Assembly: GCF_905203285.1 (NCBI RefSeq)
Contig: NZ_CAJKVK010000059.1
Location: forward strand, 1-13,697
Length of the DNA stretch: 13,697 nucleotides
Source of the DNA: an uncultured Succinatimonas sp.
GTDB lineage: Bacteria; Pseudomonadota; Gammaproteobacteria; Enterobacterales; Succinivibrionaceae
Reading direction: 5' to 3'
Part shown: positions 6,548-13,687 of the stretch, one piece after another
Layout: every line of letters begins with the position of its first letter
How positions within the stretch are numbered: position 1 is the stretch's first letter
Made by a program: the position numbers and the translations under genes
Notes under the pieces: model-generated
The model's input: only the letters and a program-made list of their open reading frames with translations
Told to the model about the DNA's origin: nothing
The model's database searches: none

Positions 6548-6942
6548 TTATTTTAAATTTTCTTTGAAAAATTGTTCAATTTTATCAAAGGGAATTTTAT
6601 CCATTTGATCATACAGATCAACGTGGTTGGCTTTTTTACTATGTAAAGCTTCTTAGGAAACTCAGCTTGTTTATAAGCATCCTAACTGAAATATTTTGAA
6701 TGTGCTTTTTCTCCTGCGATAAACAGCGTCGGGCGCGGAGAAATATCTGCTAGTTGAGCGAAAGGATAGAAGTTGGATAATGCCGGTATTCTGGTATATC
6801 TTATACCTGCATAACGAGGGTGCTGACCGCATTCCGGATTACGGTAGTAGTTAAAGAATTCTTTTTGTATTTCATTGGCATTATCAGGTAATTTTTCAGG
6901 AGTACTGAATCTAACTCTTGCTTCACGTCAGAAAATATGACG
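6548..6942 (-). pseudogene. Decayed alpha/beta hydrolase, C-terminal part only
   Basis: Conceptual translation on the minus strand gives coherent alpha/beta-hydrolase C-terminal sequence: EFFNYYRNPECGQHPR, FYPFAQLADISPRPTLFIAG, EKAHSKYFS, DAYKQAEFPKKLYIV and ANHVDLYDQMDKIPF, ending at TAA 6548-6550. The late His in ANHVDLYD is the likely catalytic histidine. The frame is broken by TGA 6928-6930, TAG 6682-6684 (between KYFS and DAYK) and a one-base frameshift in the T-run 6632-6637. The N-terminal half with the nucleophile Ser is missing, probably through a deletion that joined this gene to the CMD remnant to its right. Right boundary is approximate. Confidence 0.82.
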
Positions 6943-7212
6943 CTGATTCTCAGCACCAAAAGAAATATCGTTTGATTGTTCTCTAGGGGTAGATTCAGGG
7001 CCGATAGGATTGTTAATGCCGTTTGCTTTACGCATTTTGAGTGTTTTAATGAAAGCTTTTAGCGCATTAACGCTGCGGGAAAATCCGCAGTAGGCGTAAG
7101 TCTGAATTCATACTTCTTTGATTTCATTAATTGTAAGACCTGAATCCAAACCGGTGTTTAATGCAATTTTAAGTCCCGAAATGTCACCTTTTGCGGCACT
7201 TCCGCTGATTGC
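6943..7212 (-). pseudogene. Decayed carboxymuconolactone decarboxylase family gene fragment
   Basis: On the minus strand the translation KGDISGLKIALNTGLDSGLT, then NEIKEV, a TGA (7108-7110), IQTYAYCGFSRSVNALKAF and NGINNPIGPESTP matches the helical core of carboxymuconolactone decarboxylase (CMD/AhpD-like) proteins, including the conserved Cys-Gly region. Such proteins act as peroxidase-like or decarboxylase enzymes. Two stops in frame (TAA 7213-7215, TGA 7216-7218) lie directly upstream and no start is recoverable, so the 5' part is lost. It runs into the hydrolase remnant at about 6943 without a gap. It follows yddG in the same direction. Both remnants resemble adjacent genes common in gut bacteria. 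Confidence 0.75.
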
Positions 7213-7281
7213 TTATCATTGAACGCTGCTTTTTTACAAAACAGAATTAAAAGAAGATATTAAGAATTTAATAATCGTTGT

Positions 7282-8163
7282 TTAGCTCTTTTTAAGTGAC
7301 TTTAGGCAAAAAACTGACCCCAAACAGACAAACAGGACTCCTTTCCAGAAAGTAAAGGATAATGGCGTGTTAAGCATTAATGATGATACAAGTGTCGATA
7401 AAATCGGGATGAAATAAGAAAGGACAGCAAGGACTCTGACGTTGCCGCAAGCCATGCCTTTGTTCCATGCCGCATAGCCAAGACCGATTGCAGCTCCGGC
7501 GCACAGTAAGGCTAAAGCGGTTTTTAAATCAAAATTCACAGCATAGGTATTAAACGTTAGTCCGTAAGACCAGAGCACGATGGCGATAAGCAGTAAAAAG
7601 AAGGTGATGGAAGTTTGTCCTTTGGAAATTTTAGCGGTGACTGAGCAATAGATTGCCCATAAGAAAGCAGCAACTGTTGCAAAGATGTAGCTTAAAGGAT
7701 TTGAACTTAAATTTTTTAGGATCTCATCTAAATTAAAATCATATTCCCCGCCTAGAACGGTACAGATCCCGTACATGGAGCAGCAGATCCCGATAATAAT
7801 CCATATCCGTATTTTTTGATGGTTAAGAAAGGTTGAGAAGATCACGACTAAGGCGGGCCATAAATAATTTAAGATTGCAACTTCAATTGCCTGACGGGAG
7901 TTTTCGGCAAAGCTTATGGATAAAGACAACAGAATTTCGTATGCGACAAAAAGGATACTGCCTAAAATTAAATAAGAACGCGGAAAAGACGATAAACGCG
8001 GGAACCCCGTGCAGATTAAGGTAATGACAAAGGCTACGGCATAAATTGAAGCCGGGCCTAAAAGAGGACCAAGCCCGTCGCTTACTATGCGCATGAGTCC
8101 TATAAGAGTGCTCCACAATAAAATTGCGCAGATGCCGATTAAAGTACCGTGAGATATTTGCAT
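7282..8163 (-). CDS. yddG: YddG-type EamA exporter (aromatic amino acids)
   Basis: Inner-membrane drug/metabolite transporter with ten predicted helices in two EamA halves. YddG in E. coli and Salmonella exports aromatic amino acids and paraquat-like compounds. The match to E. coli YddG runs the whole length: LIGICAILLWSTLIGL, SDGLGPLLGPASIY, QAIEVAILNYLWPALV, VLGGEYDFNLDEI, NPLSYIFATVAAFLWAIYCS and YAAWNKGMACGNVRVLAV all have close counterparts. An ATG at 8172 adds MIS, but AGGA touches that codon and lies 9 bases before ATG 8163; starting at 8163 (293 aa) also gives the same N-terminal length as E. coli YddG. It is divergent from the MBL gene and upstream of the decayed genes at 6548-7212. 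Confidence 0.92.
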   Translation of the reverse strand: MQISHGTLIGICAILLWSTLIGLMRIVSDGLGPLLGPASIYAVAFVITLICTGFPRLSSFPRSYLILGSILFVAYEILLSLSISFAENSRQAIEVAILNYLWPALVVIFSTFLNHQKIRIWIIIGICCSMYGICTVLGGEYDFNLDEILKNLSSNPLSYIFATVAAFLWAIYCSVTAKISKGQTSITFFLLLIAIVLWSYGLTFNTYAVNFDLKTALALLCAGAAIGLGYAAWNKGMACGNVRVLAVLSYFIPILSTLVSSLMLNTPLSFTFWKGVLFVCLGSVFCLKSLKKS

Positions 8164-8236
8164 ACTAATCATTCCTAAAAAACGAAAGTATTTTACGCTT
8201 GGCTTTTGTAAATGTAGTTTTGTCTTTTTACTTTTC

Positions 8237-8266
8237 TTGAAAAAAGAAGTATTAATCTGTTTAAAT
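8237..8266 (+). promoter_or_regulatory. Candidate promoter of the MBL-rimI operon
   Basis: TTGAAA (8237-8242) and TTAAAT (8261-8266) are 18 bases apart, 5/6 and 4/6 matches to sigma-70 boxes, about 40 bases before the MBL start in the divergent region shared with yddG. TATATT at 8277 is another possible -10 without a -35. Confidence 0.3.
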
Positions 8267-8308
8267 GAAATGGCCTATATTTAGGAAAAGATTTGTAAGA
8301 GGCTTTTA

Positions 8309-9037
8309 ATGGAACTTGTGTACGTGTTTCACAGCGGTTTTGCGGTATTAAGCGATAAGGCAAGTTTGCTTTTTGATTATTATGAGGACACGGATAAAGA
8401 GCATGGCTTCGTCCATGAAGAATTATTAAAGCGTCCTGAGCCTTTATACGTGTTTTCAAGTCATTTTCATCAAGATCATTTCAATCCCGAGATCTTCAAA
8501 TTTAAAGAAAAGAAAGACAATATCGTTTATATCTTATCGGCAGATATTGCACGCAAGTGTTTTAAATACGTAAAAGATCAGGATTATATAAAGTTAAGAA
8601 AAGGCGGCAGTTTTGAAGATGATCTGATTAAGGTGAAAGCCTTCGGTTCTACCGATATCGGAGTTTCTTTTGCCGTAAATCTTGAAGAAAAAGAGATTTT
8701 TCATTCAGGCGATCTTAATAATTGGCATTGGATGGATGAAAGTACGCAGGAGGAATGGCAGGGATATGAAAAATCATATCTTGATGAACTTTCATATATA
8801 AAAAAAGACAAACAGTCTTTTGATTTAGTGATGTTCCCGGTAGATCCTAGGCTTCATGAAGAAAAATCCCGAGGTGCAAGACAGTTTTTGGATGCTTTTA
8901 ACGTTAAGGTTTTGGCACCGATGCACTTTTGGGATAAACCTGAGGATGATGAAAAACTTCTGCAAAGTGCCAAAGAGCATGATGTTCTTCTTTTAAATAT
9001 TAAAAAGCGCGGTCAGAAATTTTCATTGCCTTGGTAA
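8309..9037 (+). CDS. MBL-fold metallo-hydrolase of unknown substrate
   Basis: Metallo-beta-lactamase-fold protein of 242 aa, cytoplasmic (no signal peptide). The metal-binding motif is SHFHQDH (H52, H54, D56, H57), followed by a strand ending FHSGD (H132, D135) and a late APMHFWD (H206), the expected order of ligands for a dinuclear metal site. It opens with VYVFHSGFAVLSDKASLLFDYY, typical of the small 'MBL fold' hydrolases of gut anaerobes whose substrate is unknown; it is not a beta-lactamase by context. AGAGG lies 6 bases before ATG 8309. It is the first gene of a tight operon with the glyoxalase-fold gene (32-bp gap), the HolD-like gene and rimI, and it points away from yddG. Confidence 0.88.
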   Translation: MELVYVFHSGFAVLSDKASLLFDYYEDTDKEHGFVHEELLKRPEPLYVFSSHFHQDHFNPEIFKFKEKKDNIVYILSADIARKCFKYVKDQDYIKLRKGGSFEDDLIKVKAFGSTDIGVSFAVNLEEKEIFHSGDLNNWHWMDESTQEEWQGYEKSYLDELSYIKKDKQSFDLVMFPVDPRLHEEKSRGARQFLDAFNVKVLAPMHFWDKPEDDEKLLQSAKEHDVLLLNIKKRGQKFSLPW

Positions 9038-9069
9038 AATATTGGCAGAAAAGAAAACAAGGAGCGGTT

Positions 9070-9447
9070 ATGCAGGTTAAAGGCAGATTCGATCATTTCA
9101 ACATCAACGTTACGGATTTAGATAAAAGCATCGCTTTTTATAAAAAAGCTTTAGGACTTAGCGAGATAAGACGCAAGGAAGCATCCGACGGATCTTTTAC
9201 CTTGGTTTATTTAGGTGATGAAGCTACCTCTTTTTCTTTAGAACTTACTTATCTTAAAGACAGAAAAGAGCCATACGAGCTTGGCGACAATGAGAGTCAT
9301 CTGTGCCTGCGCGTTGAAGGTGATTATGATGAAGTACGCAAGTTTCATAAAGAAATGGGCTGTGTGTGCTATGAAAATGAGAAGATGGGGCTTTATTTTA
9401 TTCACGATCCGGATGATTACTGGATTGAAATTTTACCGGTGAAATAA
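9070..9447 (+). CDS. Glyoxalase I-like VOC-family metalloprotein
   Basis: Vicinal-oxygen-chelate protein of 125 aa with two beta-alpha-beta-beta-beta modules. It starts RFDHFNINVTDLDKSIAFY and ends DPDDYWIEILP, the signature ends of lactoylglutathione lyase (GloA). The four expected metal ligands can be placed: H9, E58 (SLELTY), H77 (ESHLCL) and E120 (WIEIL). This suggests methylglyoxal detoxification, but the glutathione contacts cannot be judged and a related isomerase is possible. An upstream ATG at 9031 overlaps the MBL gene; I choose ATG 9070 because AAGGAG (9059-9064) is 5 bases before it and the fold begins there. The stop is 3 bases before the next start. Confidence 0.87.
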   Translation: MQVKGRFDHFNINVTDLDKSIAFYKKALGLSEIRRKEASDGSFTLVYLGDEATSFSLELTYLKDRKEPYELGDNESHLCLRVEGDYDEVRKFHKEMGCVCYENEKMGLYFIHDPDDYWIEILPVK

Positions 9448-9450
9448 GCA

Positions 9451-9774
9451 ATGCCTGATTTTTCAAGAATAAGCTGGAAAGTAAAGCCCGGAGTAAATTT
9501 TAAGTGTGCTTTAACAAGACCTTCCATGCCTTTATCTGACGTTTATATTGATATGGAAGCTGAGTTTCCCTACATTAAAGGATTAAATCAGTTTCTTTTA
9601 AGTAAAAACATTAAAACCGCAGCTTTTGTTAAAGATGCGGAATATGACGCAAATTGCGTTGTGCTGGTTCGCATGGGAACTAAGGTCAAGGGAGATGCTG
9701 TCGTGTTTTATTTAAATGAAGACAAGGCAGAATTGTGGAACTTTTTAAAAGAACGCTTTAAGGGCAGATTGTGA
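9451..9774 (+). CDS. Small conserved-position protein, possible diverged HolD (DNA polymerase III psi)
   Basis: Soluble protein of 107 aa without membrane segments, signal or known motif. It is locked between the glyoxalase-fold gene and rimI: the stop TGA overlaps the rimI GTG start as GTGA. In gammaproteobacteria holD, the psi subunit of the DNA polymerase III clamp-loader complex, sits just upstream of rimI. Two local features agree weakly: an early W-x-x-x-PG (WKVKPG) like the N-terminal segment of E. coli psi, and a C-terminal ELWNFLKERF comparable to ALWQQICTYEHDF. The middle is not recognisably similar and the protein is shorter than E. coli psi (137 aa). Seen: size, position, overlap. 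Inferred: function. Only a weak GGTGA precedes the start. Confidence 0.8.
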   Translation: MPDFSRISWKVKPGVNFKCALTRPSMPLSDVYIDMEAEFPYIKGLNQFLLSKNIKTAAFVKDAEYDANCVVLVRMGTKVKGDAVVFYLNEDKAELWNFLKERFKGRL

Positions 9775-10241
9775 CGGATTCAAGATTAATTGAATGCAAG
9801 GTCCTTAAAGAAGAGCCTACAAAGGATCTTCTTGAAGAACTTTACGCTATCGAAATAAGCGCGCATAAATCGCCGTGGACTTTTGACGGTATTGCAAAAA
9901 GTTTTAACGGCAATATCGTTATAGGCTGTTTTTTAGATAAAAAGCTCGTCGGATTTGCAGTCATGCAGACGGTGCTTGATGAGTCCGAGCTTTTAACTAT
10001 CGGAATTATGTCTGAATTTCAGGGACGAGGCCTTGGCAAAAGCCTTTTGTCAGCGGCTTTATCTGAAGTTAAAAAGCGCGGGGCTAAAAAATGTTTTTTA
10101 GAGGTAAGAGTTTCAAATCTTCCTGCTCTTTCCTTATATGAAAAAGCAGGTTTTAAAAAAAACGGCATACGTAAAAACTATTACGTTAAAACCGCAGTTT
10201 TACCTGCTGAAGATGCTTATACCATGGTTTCAGAACTTTAA
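9771..10241 (+). CDS. rimI: Ribosomal protein S18 alanine N-acetyltransferase
   Basis: GNAT acetyltransferase of 156 aa that in E. coli acetylates the N-terminal alanine of ribosomal protein S18. The acetyl-CoA loop is EFQGRGLGKSLL (Q84-x-x-G-x-G). Residues matching the E. coli catalytic Glu and Tyr are E111 in FLEVRVSN and Y123 in LSLYEKAGF, twelve residues apart as in E. coli. VLDESELLTI and IRKNYYVK also parallel E. coli RimI closely. The start is GTG 9771, overlapping the upstream stop, with AGGG six bases before it; no later ATG precedes the conserved region. It ends the operon. The following 271 bp carry no gene; a short hairpin TGCAC-ttttc-GTGCA near 10330-10344 is too weak to call a terminator. 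Confidence 0.92.
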   Translation: MTDSRLIECKVLKEEPTKDLLEELYAIEISAHKSPWTFDGIAKSFNGNIVIGCFLDKKLVGFAVMQTVLDESELLTIGIMSEFQGRGLGKSLLSAALSEVKKRGAKKCFLEVRVSNLPALSLYEKAGFKKNGIRKNYYVKTAVLPAEDAYTMVSEL

Positions 10242-10416
10242 TTTAATAAGGTCTGCGGAAATTTTACGGTTTATTCTTTTTCACCGTTGTTATCTTTCAT
10301 ATATCAAATTAGATTCGTGTCTACTTTTGTGCACTTTTCGTGCATTATTCTTTTCATAATTGCGATACACATCATCCTTTTGCCGTGCATAAGACCATAT
10401 CTAACTTTTAAGCGTT

Positions 10417-10475
10417 TATAATAATTAATTTGTAGAATCAGACATTTGTTCTGTCTAGTGACTATTGACTATAAC
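10417..10475 (+). promoter_or_regulatory. Promoter region of pntAB
   Basis: Two candidates. The nearer has TTGTTC (10446-10451), an 18-base spacer and TATAAC (10470-10475), placing the start near 10481 inside the palindrome at 10477-10492. The farther is a perfect TATAAT (10417-10422) without a good -35. Around them are an inverted repeat AGACA/TGTCT (10440-10456) and a tandem repeat TGACTAT x2 (10459-10472) that includes the first bases of the nearer -10 box. Confidence 0.45.
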
Positions 10476-10476
10476 A

Positions 10477-10492
10477 AAGGCTTTAAAGCCTT
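10477..10492. promoter_or_regulatory. Perfect 16-bp palindrome, putative operator of pntAB
   Basis: AAGGCTTTAAAGCCTT equals its own reverse complement. It covers the predicted transcription start of pntAB and ends 20 bases before the pntA ATG, ahead of the Shine-Dalgarno AGGA (10502-10505). The position suits binding of a dimeric repressor, or, in RNA, a small 5' hairpin. The binding protein is unknown. Confidence 0.45.
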
Positions 10493-10512
10493 AATAAATG
10501 TAGGATTAAGCC

Positions 10513-12045
10513 ATGCTCATAGGTATTCCAAAGGAAAGTTTACACGGTGAGACCAGAGTGGCCGCCACTCCCGATACCGTAACTAAACTTATAAAGTTGG
10601 GCTTTGAAGTAGCAGTTCAGAGCGCGGCAGGTGCTGCCGCCAGCTTTGATGATGCCGCTTATGAAGCTGCCGGCGCAAAGATCGCCAAAGGCAACGATGT
10701 TTGGAACAGTGACATCATTTTCAAAGTAAATGCTCCCAATAAAGATGAAGTTAAGCTGTTAAAAGAAGGTCAGACTCTTGTAAGCTTTATTCGTCCTGCC
10801 CAGAATGAAGATTTAGTCGCAGCATTAAATGCCAAGAAGGTCAATGTCCTCGCTATGGACATGGTACCGCGTATTTCCCGCGCCCAGGCTCTTGACGCTT
10901 TGTCATCAACTGCCAACATCAGCGGTTATCGCGCTGTAATCGAAGCTGCTCACGAATTCGGTCGTTTCTTTACCGGTCAGGTTACCGCAGCAGGTAAAGT
11001 TCCTCCTGCAAAGGTAATGGTAATCGGTGCCGGCGTTGCCGGTCTTGCCGCTATCGGTGCAGCTCACTCCTTGGGCGCTATCGTCCGTGCGTTCGATACC
11101 CGTCTTGAAGTAGCCGACCAGATTAAGTCCATGGGCGGTGAGTTCTTGAAGCTTGACTTTAAGAATGAAGACGGCAGCTCATCAGACGGTTATGCCAAGG
11201 TAATGTCCGATGAATTCATCAAAGCCGAGATGGAGCTTTTTGCAAAACAGGCTAAAGAAGTCGACATTATCATCACCACCGCTGCAATTCCTGGCAAGCC
11301 TGCTCCTCGCCTTATCACCAAGGAAATGGTCGAGAGCATGAAATCAGGCTCCGTAATTGTTGACTTGGCAGCTGCTACCGGCGGTAACTGCGAGTTGACC
11401 AAGGCAGGTCAGGTATTTACTACCGACAACGGCGTTAAGATCATCGGTTATACCGATCTTGCAGCTCGTCTGCCGGCCCAGTCCTCACAGCTTTATTCAA
11501 CTAACCTCGTTAACTTGATGAAGCTTTTGTGCAAGAACAAAGACGGTCAGATCAACATTGATTTTGAAGACGTCGTTCTGCGCAATATGACTGTTACCAA
11601 AGACGGTGAGGTCACCTTCCCGCCTCCTAAGATCAGCGTTTCAGCAGCTCCTGCAGCAAAGCCTGCCGAGCCGCCTAAGAAAGTTGAGCAAAAACAGGTT
11701 TCTCCTAAGCTTAAGAGATTCTGCGTCTCCATTTTGGTTGTCGCTTTCGCTCTTATCGGCTTGTTTGCTCCGGAAAAATTCCTGCCGCACTTTACCGTGT
11801 TCGTATTGGCCTGCGTCGTAGGCTACTACGTAGTTTGGAATGTTACCCATTCCCTCCATACTCCGCTTATGTCGGTCACTAACGCTATTTCAGGCATTAT
11901 CGTGGTCGGCGCGATGTTGCAGGTAAGCTCGGGCAGTGTCGTTATCGGTATTTTGGCCTTTATCGGCGTGCTTATCGCTTCAATCAACATTTTCGGCGGT
12001 TTTGCCGTAACACGCCGCATGCTGGCAATGTTCAAGAAGCAGTAG
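10513..12045 (+). CDS. pntA: NAD(P) transhydrogenase subunit alpha
   Basis: Alpha subunit of the proton-translocating transhydrogenase, which moves hydride between NADH and NADP+ using the proton gradient. At 510 aa it has the length of E. coli PntA. The NAD(H)-binding domain I starts MLIGIPKESLHGETRVAATP; the conserved loop RISRAQALDALSS supplies R123, Q125 and D128; the Rossmann motif VIGAGVAGLAAIGAAHSLG (about 170-188) is followed by the ribose-binding acidic residue D195 in AFDTR. An Ala/Pro/Lys-rich linker (about 376-400) leads to four C-terminal membrane helices (about 403-508), so alpha1 and alpha2 are fused as in enterobacteria. AGGA is 7 bases before ATG. The gene is richer in GC and more biased in codon choice (many GGT, CGT, ATC, TTC) than the block at 1-8 kb, as expected for high expression. 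pntB follows after 24 bp. Confidence 0.97.
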   Translation: MLIGIPKESLHGETRVAATPDTVTKLIKLGFEVAVQSAAGAAASFDDAAYEAAGAKIAKGNDVWNSDIIFKVNAPNKDEVKLLKEGQTLVSFIRPAQNEDLVAALNAKKVNVLAMDMVPRISRAQALDALSSTANISGYRAVIEAAHEFGRFFTGQVTAAGKVPPAKVMVIGAGVAGLAAIGAAHSLGAIVRAFDTRLEVADQIKSMGGEFLKLDFKNEDGSSSDGYAKVMSDEFIKAEMELFAKQAKEVDIIITTAAIPGKPAPRLITKEMVESMKSGSVIVDLAAATGGNCELTKAGQVFTTDNGVKIIGYTDLAARLPAQSSQLYSTNLVNLMKLLCKNKDGQINIDFEDVVLRNMTVTKDGEVTFPPPKISVSAAPAAKPAEPPKKVEQKQVSPKLKRFCVSILVVAFALIGLFAPEKFLPHFTVFVLACVVGYYVVWNVTHSLHTPLMSVTNAISGIIVVGAMLQVSSGSVVIGILAFIGVLIASINIFGGFAVTRRMLAMFKKQ

Positions 12046-12069
12046 TGTAGGTCGGAGGATATAAGAAAA

Positions 12070-13575
12070 ATGGAATTCGGAATTGTTCATATGGCCTATA
12101 TTTTGGCCGCACTGCTGTTCATCATGGCGTTAGCCGGATTGTCCAAGCAGGAAACCGCCAAAATGGGATGCTTCTCCGGCATGGTCGGTATGACCATTGC
12201 ATTGCTGGCAACTTTTGCCCAGGTTGAGACCCCCACAGGCTTTATCCTTATTATCGTCGCCATGGCAATCGGTGCCGGTATCGGTATCTACGTTGCCCGC
12301 AAAGTCGTTATGACCCAGATGCCGGAGCTTATCGCCTGCTTGCACAGCTTCGTAGGTTTGGCTGCTGTTTTGGTCGGTTATAACACTTTCTTAGAGTTAG
12401 GTGCCGTAGCTCCTGAGACCGTAACCATTCCGGTCGGTGCTACCGAAGCTCAGGTTGCCGCTATTATGGCTGCCGCAAGCGAGGCTGCCGCCAATGTCGG
12501 TACCACCATGTCCCGTGCCGAGCTCAACACTCACTTAGTTGAGATTTTCCTCGGCATCTTCATCGGTGCCGTAACCTTCACCGGCTCTATCGTCGCATAC
12601 GGCAAGTTAAACGGTACTTATAAGTTAAGAGTCTTCAAGTCCGCTCCTCTCGTTATCCCGGGCGGTCATTGGCTTAACTTAGCTGCCTTGGTTGTATCTT
12701 TGTTCTTGATGATTTGGTTCATGGCCGCCTCTCAGGCTTCCATCGTTCCGCTTGTCATCATGACTCTTATTGCCTTGGTCTTTGGTGTACATTTGGTTGC
12801 CGCAATCGGCGGTGCCGATATGCCGGTCGTTATCTCCATGCTTAACTCCTATTCAGGATGGGCCGCTGCCGCATCAGGATTTATGTTAAGCAATGACCTC
12901 CTTATCGTAACCGGTGCTTTGGTAGGTTCTTCAGGTGCTATTCTCTCTTACATCATGTGTAAGGCTATGAATCGCTCCTTTATTTCCGTTATCGCAGGCG
13001 GCTTCGGCAACGAAGGTGCTGCAGCATCAGGCGATGAGGAAATGGGCGAGTATCATGAGTTAAAGCCTAATGAAGTTGCTGAACTCTTGAAGAATTCAAG
13101 CTCCGTCATTATCGCTCCGGGCTATGGTATGGCCGTATCCCAGGCTCAGGCTGCTGTCGCTTCCTTAACCGAGAAATTAAAGGCTCGCGGCATTGAAGTT
13201 CGCTTTGCCATTCACCCGGTTGCAGGTCGTCTGCCCGGTCACATGAACGTATTGCTTGCTGAAGCCAAGGTTCCTTACGATATCGTATTTGAAATGGATG
13301 AAATCAATGACGATTTCGAGAACACCGATACCGTACTCGTTATCGGCGCTAACGATACCGTAAACCCTGCAGCTTTAGAGAACCCGAACAGCCCGATTGC
13401 CGGCATGCCGGTACTCGAGGTTTGGAAGGCTCGCAACGTTGTCGTCTTCAAGCGTTCCATGAACGCAGGTTACGCCGGTGTACAGAACCCGTTGTTCTTC
13501 AAGGATAACACTGCAATGTGCTTCGGTGACGCCAAGAAGACCGTTGAAGAGATCGTTGCAGATCTTGATAAATAA
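12070..13575 (+). CDS. pntB: NAD(P) transhydrogenase subunit beta, with an Ala-rich insert
   Basis: Beta subunit, with the rest of the membrane proton channel and the NADP(H)-binding domain III. It reads like E. coli PntB almost throughout: H92 in LHSFVGLAAVLVGYN corresponds to the essential His91; GADMPVVISMLNSYSGWAAAA and the channel segment LSNDLLIVTGALVGSSGAILSY follow; domain III has GYGMAVSQAQ, HPVAGRLPGHMNVLLAEAKV, EMDEINDDF and VIGANDTVNPAA. At 501 aa it is 39 longer than E. coli PntB (462). About 33 of these lie in one loop (about residues 113-145, rich in Ala with Thr/Glu) between the helix holding H92 and the EIFLGIFIGAVTFTGS helix. GGAGG is 11 bases before ATG 12070, slightly far. 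It forms an operon with pntA. Confidence 0.97.
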   Translation: MEFGIVHMAYILAALLFIMALAGLSKQETAKMGCFSGMVGMTIALLATFAQVETPTGFILIIVAMAIGAGIGIYVARKVVMTQMPELIACLHSFVGLAAVLVGYNTFLELGAVAPETVTIPVGATEAQVAAIMAAASEAAANVGTTMSRAELNTHLVEIFLGIFIGAVTFTGSIVAYGKLNGTYKLRVFKSAPLVIPGGHWLNLAALVVSLFLMIWFMAASQASIVPLVIMTLIALVFGVHLVAAIGGADMPVVISMLNSYSGWAAAASGFMLSNDLLIVTGALVGSSGAILSYIMCKAMNRSFISVIAGGFGNEGAAASGDEEMGEYHELKPNEVAELLKNSSSVIIAPGYGMAVSQAQAAVASLTEKLKARGIEVRFAIHPVAGRLPGHMNVLLAEAKVPYDIVFEMDEINDDFENTDTVLVIGANDTVNPAALENPNSPIAGMPVLEVWKARNVVVFKRSMNAGYAGVQNPLFFKDNTAMCFGDAKKTVEEIVADLDK

Positions 13576-13612
13576 TTAATGCGTTGACCTGTTTTTAGGT
13601 TTAATCATTAAT
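13575..13612 (+). repeat. Imperfect hairpin directly after pntB
   Basis: Outer arms ATTAATG (13575-13581) and CATTAAT (13606-13612) and inner arms ACCT (13587-13590) and AGGT (13597-13600) make a long imperfect stem with loop GTTTTT, starting at the last base of the pntB stop codon. No T-run follows. It may protect the 3' end of the mRNA or form the first part of a compound terminator. Confidence 0.45.
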
Positions 13613-13621
13613 AGAAATAAC

Positions 13622-13645
13622 CTTCGCAGTAGTGATATTGCGAAG
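13622..13645 (+). repeat. Hairpin, second inverted repeat after pntB
   Basis: CTTCGCA (13622-13628) pairs with TGCGAAG (13639-13645). The stem extends by a G-U and a T-A pair, leaving a 6-base loop. It is followed 14 bases later by CTTTTTTG, too far for a classic intrinsic terminator. Confidence 0.5.
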
Positions 13646-13647
13646 CC

Positions 13648-13687
13648 TGAACTCTGCTCTTTTTTGTATATCTATCAGCAGAGTTCA
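13648..13687. terminator. Third inverted repeat after pntB, 11-bp perfect arms; possible terminator
   Basis: TGAACTCTGCT (13648-13658) and AGCAGAGTTCA (13677-13687) are perfect complements around an 18-base loop that itself contains six T. The stem is strong but the T-run lies inside the loop, not after the stem, so the assignment as terminator is uncertain. A protein-binding site, or a terminator whose T-run is past the window edge, are alternatives. Confidence 0.4.

Noticed and set aside
6632..6637. Frameshift in a T-run as programmed slippage
   Set aside because: The same remnant carries several in-frame stops and missing halves, so ordinary decay explains it better.
8228..8250. TTCTT/AAGAA symmetry upstream of the MBL gene as an operator
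   Set aside because: Low-complexity A/T sequence in which imperfect arms are expected by chance.
8193..8459. 88-codon minus-strand frame overlapping the MBL gene start
   Set aside because: Lies across the divergent promoter and antisense to the MBL N-terminus; composition is not protein-like and there is no ribosome-binding site.
10329..10344. TGCAC-ttttc-GTGCA as terminator of rimI
   Set aside because: Only a 5-bp stem and no continuous T-run after it; too weak to call.
10138..10359. 73-codon plus-strand frame running out of the end of rimI
   Set aside because: Out of frame with rimI, starts inside it, and has no ribosome-binding site; it is a +1 shadow of the LYEKAGFKKN region continuing into AT-rich intergenic DNA.
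11547..12035. Several 60-72 codon antisense frames within pntA
   Set aside because: Mirror images of strongly biased coding sequence; no start signals or recognisable domains.
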